A DNA stretch of 64,000 nt from Bacillota bacterium (lineage in GTDB: Bacteria > Bacillota > Clostridia > Oscillospirales > Ruminococcaceae): assembly GCA_023391875.1 (NCBI GenBank), contig JAEWAB010000004.1, positions 310,001 through 374,000 of the forward strand, read 5' to 3'. The translations under genes and the position numbers were made by a program. Of this stretch, positions 58,850-64,000 are shown piece by piece; position 1 is the first letter of the stretch; each line of letters opens with the position of its first letter. The notes below the pieces were generated by a model. That model saw only the letters and a program-made list of their open reading frames with translations, searched no databases and had not been told where the DNA came from.

Positions 58850-59764
58850 TTAATCTACACTTCGATCTCCCACAGCCAAAACGAAATCTGCCATCGTCAT
58901 AGCTGAATTTACAAACAACCGGGCATGATGCTCTGCGATGTTTATGCGCTTAGCTCCAACACCGTGGGAGTCGCTACCCTTGTTTCTCATTTCAGCAATA
59001 GCGGAAAGAATCTTTTCAAGGCCGGAAAGCAATCCATTGATGCGCTTGTCGATGTCTTTGTCCTGATGCATATTATAAAGCTGCTTGACATGATTGTAGA
59101 GCTTGCCGATATCGCCATTCTCAGATGGCGTTTCGCCCTTCTTTTCAATCACATAGCAAAATACCTCTTCCAGCAAGGTTCTGGATTTGGTAATGGCGCT
59201 ATCGTAATTCCCTTCAATGACATCCTGCATTGCCCGTTCGGATAACTTTACTATATAGTCGCGGTCAATCGTTTTGATTGCGGGTGCGGCAACCTTCACA
59301 GGTACGCCGATCTTCTTTATTACGAACCGATCGCCGACACTTACTAATTCATTGCCTCCAAAATATAAAGAGCCGTTGATCTGACCAACGACAGTTTCAA
59401 CGATCTTGGTGTATGCAGACTCTATTACTTCAGGTGTGTGTCCTTTGAGTTTATCGACAAATTGTCCTTTTGAAAACAAGAAACTCAGCAAGTCTGACTC
59501 TCGATGATTTTCAATGCAGTACACAAGTAAATCATCAAGATACGCCCATCTGCTCTGAGTACCCCCATTCCAGCCGTATGTAACAGGCAATCCGAACCTG
59601 CTGGATATATCGCAAAGAACGGGGCCGCTCAGATACGGCATAGAGATTTTTATATTTCCCTTTGAATCAATCATCTCTATTTCGCCAAAGTCTACATCAC
59701 CATCGAGAATTGCCAGTATGCTTTTGTTTCTAAGCAATTCAAACATATTGCTTTGTTGAGGCAT
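58850..59764 (-). CDS. Abortive-infection family protein with Abi_C domain
   Basis: 304 residues. The C-terminal about 130 residues fit the Abi_C domain: SERAMQDVIEGNYDSAITKS, then TLLEEVFCYVIEKKG, LYNHVKQLYNM, AIAEMRNKGSDSHG and HHARLFVNSAMTMADF. RNKGSDSHG resembles the conserved RN..H patch of these proteins. The N-terminal half is mixed alpha/beta and not recognised. It lies 9 nt after hsdS, so it is co-transcribed with the restriction system. A backup defence that acts when restriction fails is the likely role, as inferred from context. Confidence 0.78.
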   Translation of the reverse strand: MPQQSNMFELLRNKSILAILDGDVDFGEIEMIDSKGNIKISMPYLSGPVLCDISSRFGLPVTYGWNGGTQSRWAYLDDLLVYCIENHRESDLLSFLFSKGQFVDKLKGHTPEVIESAYTKIVETVVGQINGSLYFGGNELVSVGDRFVIKKIGVPVKVAAPAIKTIDRDYIVKLSERAMQDVIEGNYDSAITKSRTLLEEVFCYVIEKKGETPSENGDIGKLYNHVKQLYNMHQDKDIDKRINGLLSGLEKILSAIAEMRNKGSDSHGVGAKRINIAEHHARLFVNSAMTMADFVLAVGDRSVD

Positions 59765-59773
59765 TTTCTCACC

Positions 59774-61183
59774 TCATTTCAACTTTTCACACAAAGGCAG
59801 CATTTCTTCCAGTTTTGCAACAATACGCTTTTGCTCGGCAAGGGGTGGGAGGGGGAATGCAATTTTAGACAAAATATCAATGTTTATATTTTTTTGCGCC
59901 GTTGAGCGGGACATAGTATCCAATATGTTTTTATAGCACCTCAAGCCATACATGAAATATTTATTTGACACCACAGGATTGTATGCATTGAATCCAACCA
60001 CACTGTCGGGAAAACAAGCATCAAATTTTAAAATTGCAACATCGCCAATATTTGCGGCAATAGTTAAGCATATGGTTCCCTCTTTCCAGATTCTGCTTTG
60101 AGCAATGCCGGCCTCATTGTACATTACAGACCAGTCAGTGATATATCCGTTTGCTCTTGCGACATCGCCTGTTTGAATCATCGGAACCGTACCGTTTATA
60201 TATAAGCTTGAATCATTGCGCGGACGATGCTGAGAGCGACCACGACTTAATTCTCCAATTTCAGGTAGTCTAGCCCATCTCCAGCTCTCGGGAATATCAA
60301 ACGGCTTTTCATCCTCTGTGATTTCCGGCAGGGGCTTTTCTTTTTTTATGGTCCCCGCCTTAATGAGACGCTGCTTCTCGGCCTGGATCTGCTGATACAG
60401 TTCCTCACCTGTACCTTCCTCAAGACGCTGCTCGACCAACTTGCCTTGAATAGCCATCTGTAGGATGGATTTCTGCATATCGGTTGGAAAACGCTTGTTG
60501 AAGTCCTCCAGCTTGCTCCACGCCTTTTCATAGCGGTCAATGTACGGCAGCAGTTCTTCGATTTTGGCAACAATGCGCTTCTGCTCTGCAAGAGGCGGGA
60601 TTGGAAACGGCATGTTGAAGAACAGGTCTTTGTTTAAGTGCGGAATTGCCGAACCCTTTTTATTGTTTCGGTAATCGGTTTTGTGAAACAGCAGAAAATA
60701 TAGCACATAGCGAGAAAATAGCACACCAGTAATAAAGAGGACTTTGAATGTGCTGCCCATATATCCGTCTTCTTGAATATCAAAAACTTCGCCGGAGTTT
60801 TCACCATCAACAAGAATGGCTCTCGTTCCTTTGGTGATTAATTTCCCGCTGTTCAAATATGTGGCTTCTGCTTTTCCTCGTAAGTATTTAGCCTCCAAAT
60901 ATGGATATGAGGGGCCATCCAGTTTTGCTCCATCCAAGAGTTGGCTTATCTCGCCAAACCTCACGAATTTCCAACTGTCTGGAATATCAAATGGTATTTC
61001 ATCCTCTGCAATATCTGGCAGAGACTTTTCTTTTTTGAGCTTTCCCGCTTTGATGAGCTTCTGCTTTTCAGCCTGAATCTGCAGATGCAGTACCTCCGCG
61101 CTTCCTTCCTCCGGGCGCTGTTCCACCAGCTTGCCCTGAACAGCAAGTAGCAGAATACTGTTTTTCAATTCCTGTGGGGTCAT
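59774..61183 (-). CDS. hsdS: Type I restriction-modification specificity subunit
   Basis: 469 residues with two target-recognition domains (about 70-205 and 300-450), each preceded by a related lead-in (KSIL..A.QGKLVEQR, then IQAEKQ.LIKAG and KP.FDIP.SW) and followed by PPLAEQKRIVAK, the start of the conserved spacer helix. The internal repeat has a 230-residue period and is also visible in DNA (60330-60456 against 61020-61146). It sets the sequence recognised by HsdM and HsdR. It overlaps hsdM by 4 nt. The target sequence cannot be predicted. Confidence 0.94.
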   Translation of the reverse strand: MTPQELKNSILLLAVQGKLVEQRPEEGSAEVLHLQIQAEKQKLIKAGKLKKEKSLPDIAEDEIPFDIPDSWKFVRFGEISQLLDGAKLDGPSYPYLEAKYLRGKAEATYLNSGKLITKGTRAILVDGENSGEVFDIQEDGYMGSTFKVLFITGVLFSRYVLYFLLFHKTDYRNNKKGSAIPHLNKDLFFNMPFPIPPLAEQKRIVAKIEELLPYIDRYEKAWSKLEDFNKRFPTDMQKSILQMAIQGKLVEQRLEEGTGEELYQQIQAEKQRLIKAGTIKKEKPLPEITEDEKPFDIPESWRWARLPEIGELSRGRSQHRPRNDSSLYINGTVPMIQTGDVARANGYITDWSVMYNEAGIAQSRIWKEGTICLTIAANIGDVAILKFDACFPDSVVGFNAYNPVVSNKYFMYGLRCYKNILDTMSRSTAQKNINIDILSKIAFPLPPLAEQKRIVAKLEEMLPLCEKLK

Positions 61184-62658
61184 TGCTTCGCACCCCCAAG
61201 AATTACGGTGATGTCGGCAAGCACACGGTCGATCTCGGCATTCAGAGAGGCCCGCTCCTCCTCATACCGCTGAATCAAGTCCATCGGGTCAAGGATTTCC
61301 TCCTCCTCGTGGGGATAACCGCACTGGTCGAGGTTGTAGCCCAGTACCTCGGAAAGCTGCTGAACAGTGAACTTGTTCGACTTGTCAAAGCCGTCAACAT
61401 TGAGCTCCTGTCGGTTATCCCACCATTCGATGACCGGGGCAAAATGCTCCACTTTCATAGGCTTCGTCTTGGAGAAGTGCTTATAACCCTCCGGCATATC
61501 CAGACGATAGAACCATGTCTCCGTGGTCAGCTTTGTGCGGTCAAAGAACAGGATGTTCGTGGTGATGGAGGTATAGGGTGAAAACACGCTGCCCGGCATA
61601 CGGATAATAGTGTGCAGATTAAATTCGGAAAGCAGCTTCTTCTTGATGGCTACCTTTGCATTATCAGTGCCAAACAGAAAACCGTCCGGGAGAATGACAG
61701 CCACACGACCGTTTTTCTTCAAGCGGTACATAATGACGGACATGAAGAGGTCTGCCGTTTCGCTGCTGGCAAGGTCTGACGGAAAATGGTTCTTAACCTC
61801 TGCTTTTTCGCTGCCGCCGTACGGAGGATTCATCAAGATGACGTCAAATTGATCGTCTTCCGTGTAATCCAGTACATCACGCAGTAGAGAGTTGTCATGA
61901 TAGATTTTCGGTACGTCCAGACCGTGAAGCAGCATATTCGTGATACAAAGCATATACGGGAACTGCTTCTTCTCGATGCCATAGATGGAATTATCATATT
62001 CAGTCTGGTTATCCGTGGTTATGATCAATGGAGCCAGTTCCTTTATCCAGCTGGTGATGAAGCCGCCGGTGCCGCAGGCAAAGTCCGCCATCTTCTCACC
62101 AATTTTCGGCTGAATCATCTTTGCCATGAATTCCGTGACCGCACGGGGCGTGTAAAACTCACCGGCAGAACCGGCGCTCTGCAATTCCCGGAGGATGGAT
62201 TCATAGATTTCGCCGAAGGCATGGCTTTCCTCATAGTCGCTTAAATCCAACTCATCAATGACATTGATGACCTGACGGAGCAGAACACCGTCCTTCATAT
62301 AGTTGTTGGCATCTTCAAAGGTAGTTTTAACAATGGTCTTCTTGATGGGCGTATCCGGCGTGACATTCAAACCCTTGAGCGTAGGAAACAGAGAATTGTT
62401 GACAAAGTTGAGCAGCGTATCACCTGTCATGGCGTTGCCGCTCTTGTTATCCACGGCCCAGTTGCTCCAACGGCAATCTTCCGGGATAATAGACTGATAG
62501 TCGTCCTCGTCCATGTTCCAGTCCTGTTCCTTGGCGTCATATACTTTCAAAAATAACATCCACGCGATCTGTTCGATACGCTGTGCGTCACCGTTGATAC
62601 CAGCGTCGTTGCGCATGATGTCGCGGATTCTTTTTACAAAATTTGATAAGCTGCTCAT
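61180..62658 (-). CDS. hsdM: Type I restriction-modification DNA methyltransferase subunit
   Basis: 492 residues. The N-terminal helical domain (FVKRIRDIMRNDAGINGDAQR) contacts HsdS. The N6-adenine methyltransferase core has motif I DFACGTGGFITSW and the catalytic motif IV NPPYGG. EFYTPRAVTEFMAKM is the usual HsdM lead-in. It methylates adenine in the HsdS target to protect host DNA. The ATG lies 4 nt after hsdR, and the stop overlaps hsdS. Confidence 0.95.
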   Translation of the reverse strand: MSSLSNFVKRIRDIMRNDAGINGDAQRIEQIAWMLFLKVYDAKEQDWNMDEDDYQSIIPEDCRWSNWAVDNKSGNAMTGDTLLNFVNNSLFPTLKGLNVTPDTPIKKTIVKTTFEDANNYMKDGVLLRQVINVIDELDLSDYEESHAFGEIYESILRELQSAGSAGEFYTPRAVTEFMAKMIQPKIGEKMADFACGTGGFITSWIKELAPLIITTDNQTEYDNSIYGIEKKQFPYMLCITNMLLHGLDVPKIYHDNSLLRDVLDYTEDDQFDVILMNPPYGGSEKAEVKNHFPSDLASSETADLFMSVIMYRLKKNGRVAVILPDGFLFGTDNAKVAIKKKLLSEFNLHTIIRMPGSVFSPYTSITTNILFFDRTKLTTETWFYRLDMPEGYKHFSKTKPMKVEHFAPVIEWWDNRQELNVDGFDKSNKFTVQQLSEVLGYNLDQCGYPHEEEEILDPMDLIQRYEEERASLNAEIDRVLADITVILGGAKQ

Positions 62659-62662
62659 TGGA

Positions 62663-64000
62663 TTAACCTACCTTATAAAGTTCTTCTTCTAATTCTTTGA
62701 TTGCTTGCAGATATCCGGTTTTTCCACCGAAGAACTGTGCAATCTTTGAAGGCTTGCCGAATTTTTGGAACGGGTCAAGCTTCAAAATTTCTGTTTTCTC
62801 AATCTCATAAATGCCAGTGTTCATGTACTTATCCAGAAGCGCTTCCAGAATATCACGAGCCACACCCTTGTACTTGCTCAAGAAATCACGTTTTTTCACG
62901 CTATTGGCGCGTTCACGCCGCGTCAGAGGTTTCTGGTTAAACGCAACATGGCACATGAAATCAAAATCGTCCACATCGGACATACTCTGGTCAGCTTTCA
63001 TGCTTTCTAAATCGATGCCGCGCTCCAAGAGCAAATTACGGATGCTTTCTTTCTTCTCCTCGGTAGACCACTGACGGATGAAATTATCAAGAGAAGCGTA
63101 TGTGCCGAGAATGTTGGACTTGGTATAGTCCACAATGCTTTCCTGCCGGAGCAGCTTGCCGCCCACGTCATAAACAGAAACGGTCTTGCCGATTACCTTA
63201 ACCGTACAGCCGTGTTCATCAACGATAGGCTTGTCCTTGGAATCTTGCCCCGAGCCGAGAGGTGTTGCGGGGCCGGGGCCGACAGGCTTAGTGCCGCCAT
63301 TGCCGTAATCATCATCCTGCTCAATGGGGCCGTCCCAGTCAGGGTCAGCAAACAGGCGCGTCACGTTGCGGAAATCCATGACCATAAAGTGCGTTTTGCC
63401 TTGCTTCTCACGGAGCCGGGTACCGCGACCGATAATCTGCTTGAACTCAGTCATAGAGCCAATCATCTGGTCGAGGACAATCAGCTTAGTCATCTTGCAA
63501 TCCGCACCAGTGGAGAGTAGTTTCGATGTAGTCGCAATCACAGGGTACGGAGCAGAAACGGAGATAAAATAATCGAGTTTGCTCTTGCCATACACATCAC
63601 TGCCTGTTATGCGAACCACATAATCCGGATTCTGCTGAACCATATCGGAGTTGAGGTTGACCAGCGCGATTCTCATCCGCTCGGCGTGATCCTCGGTAGC
63701 GCAGAACACAATAGTTTTCTGCATTCTATCCGTACTTTTTAAGTATTCTGTGATTTCCTTGGCAACCTCGTATGTACGGTCTTCCAGTATAATGTTGTAA
63801 TCGAAATCACTATTAGTGTAGATGCGGTCTTCAATCTCATGACCGTTCTTATCAAGTTGTCCTTTGTACGGACGCCAACCCTCACCGATATTGGTACGGA
63901 TATTGATGACTTTGAACGGGGCAAGGAAACCATCCTCGATACCTTCACGGAGACTGTAGATATAAATCGGCTCTCCAAAATAATCGATGTTGGAGATATA
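62663..64000 (-). CDS. hsdR: Type I restriction endonuclease subunit, N-terminus beyond window
   Basis: The last 445 residues of HsdR; the frame stays open to the window edge at 64000. Visible is the second RecA-like motor domain with KTIVFCATEDHAERM, TSKLLSTGADC and motif VI QIIGRGTRL, then an acidic/Gly linker and the EcoEI-type C-terminal domain (FDFMCHVAFNQKPLTRRERA). The nuclease domain and Walker A lie outside. The motor pulls DNA and the complex cuts unmodified DNA at a distance. First visible gene of the hsdR-hsdM-hsdS-abi operon. Confidence 0.93.
   Translation of the reverse strand, partial: YISNIDYFGEPIYIYSLREGIEDGFLAPFKVINIRTNIGEGWRPYKGQLDKNGHEIEDRIYTNSDFDYNIILEDRTYEVAKEITEYLKSTDRMQKTIVFCATEDHAERMRIALVNLNSDMVQQNPDYVVRITGSDVYGKSKLDYFISVSAPYPVIATTSKLLSTGADCKMTKLIVLDQMIGSMTEFKQIIGRGTRLREKQGKTHFMVMDFRNVTRLFADPDWDGPIEQDDDYGNGGTKPVGPGPATPLGSGQDSKDKPIVDEHGCTVKVIGKTVSVYDVGGKLLRQESIVDYTKSNILGTYASLDNFIRQWSTEEKKESIRNLLLERGIDLESMKADQSMSDVDDFDFMCHVAFNQKPLTRRERANSVKKRDFLSKYKGVARDILEALLDKYMNTGIYEIEKTEILKLDPFQKFGKPSKIAQFFGGKTGYLQAIKELEEELYKVG

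Noticed and set aside
1..64000. CRISPR arrays, rRNA genes, intact tRNA genes and complete insertion sequences.
   Set aside because: None found by eye: no regularly spaced repeats, no intact cloverleaf and no transposase frame. Only the recombinase remnant at 56.1 kb and the tRNA 3' fragments remain.

Overview
The window reads as chromosomal DNA of an anaerobic, Gram-positive Clostridia-type bacterium. The signs are strong AGGAGG-type ribosome binding sites, frequent TTG and GTG starts, a LytTR regulator paired with DUF3021, a YesM/YesN-type two-component system, Lpl-type sugar ABC transporters without their own ATPase, a DUF2935 protein and GH127. No genus can be named from sequence alone. 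About 55 coding features are listed, five of them broken, tiny or doubtful. No rRNA, intact tRNA or CRISPR array was seen.

Left part (1-13.4 kb): a TetR regulator cut by the window edge; a three-gene molybdenum hydroxylase (xanthine dehydrogenase family) operon divergent from a ferritin-like di-iron protein; a four-gene operon of membrane-bound hydrolase, LytTR regulator, DUF3021 and another membrane protein; a DUF2935 protein; a coiled-coil protein; then a flavin reductase-like protein, a GNAT acetyltransferase and a methyltransferase. An arsenic island follows (13.5-20.1 kb). It holds arsR, acr3, a DUF2703-ArsD fusion and a two-domain arsA, and next to them a second arsR with a CoA-disulfide reductase/rhodanese enzyme.

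Middle (20.3-58 kb): an AT-rich, decayed strip (truncated ABC ATPase, lipoproteins, CPBP protease) leads into a 33-kb plant-polysaccharide locus. One operon carries GH42 beta-galactosidase, an esterase, GH29 alpha-L-fucosidase and a YesM/YesN sensor-regulator pair. The divergent operon carries GH31 alpha-xylosidase, fuculose-phosphate aldolase, a fuculokinase-type kinase and L-fucose isomerase. An LplABC-like transporter, an unassigned glycosidase-like protein and a second GH31 follow. The enzyme set matches stepwise trimming of acetylated, fucosylated xyloglucan side chains with intracellular use of L-fucose. Next comes an AraC regulator divergent from a GH127, transporter, oxidoreductase and sugar-acid kinase operon of unknown substrate. 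Directly oriented copies of a repeat, each beside a tRNA 3'-end-like fragment, bracket this block at 21.55 and 57.99 kb. A serine recombinase remnant lies near the right copy.

Right end (58.0-64 kb): a TspO-like membrane protein, then a type I restriction-modification operon (hsdR, cut by the window edge, then hsdM and hsdS) that ends in an Abi_C abortive-infection gene.
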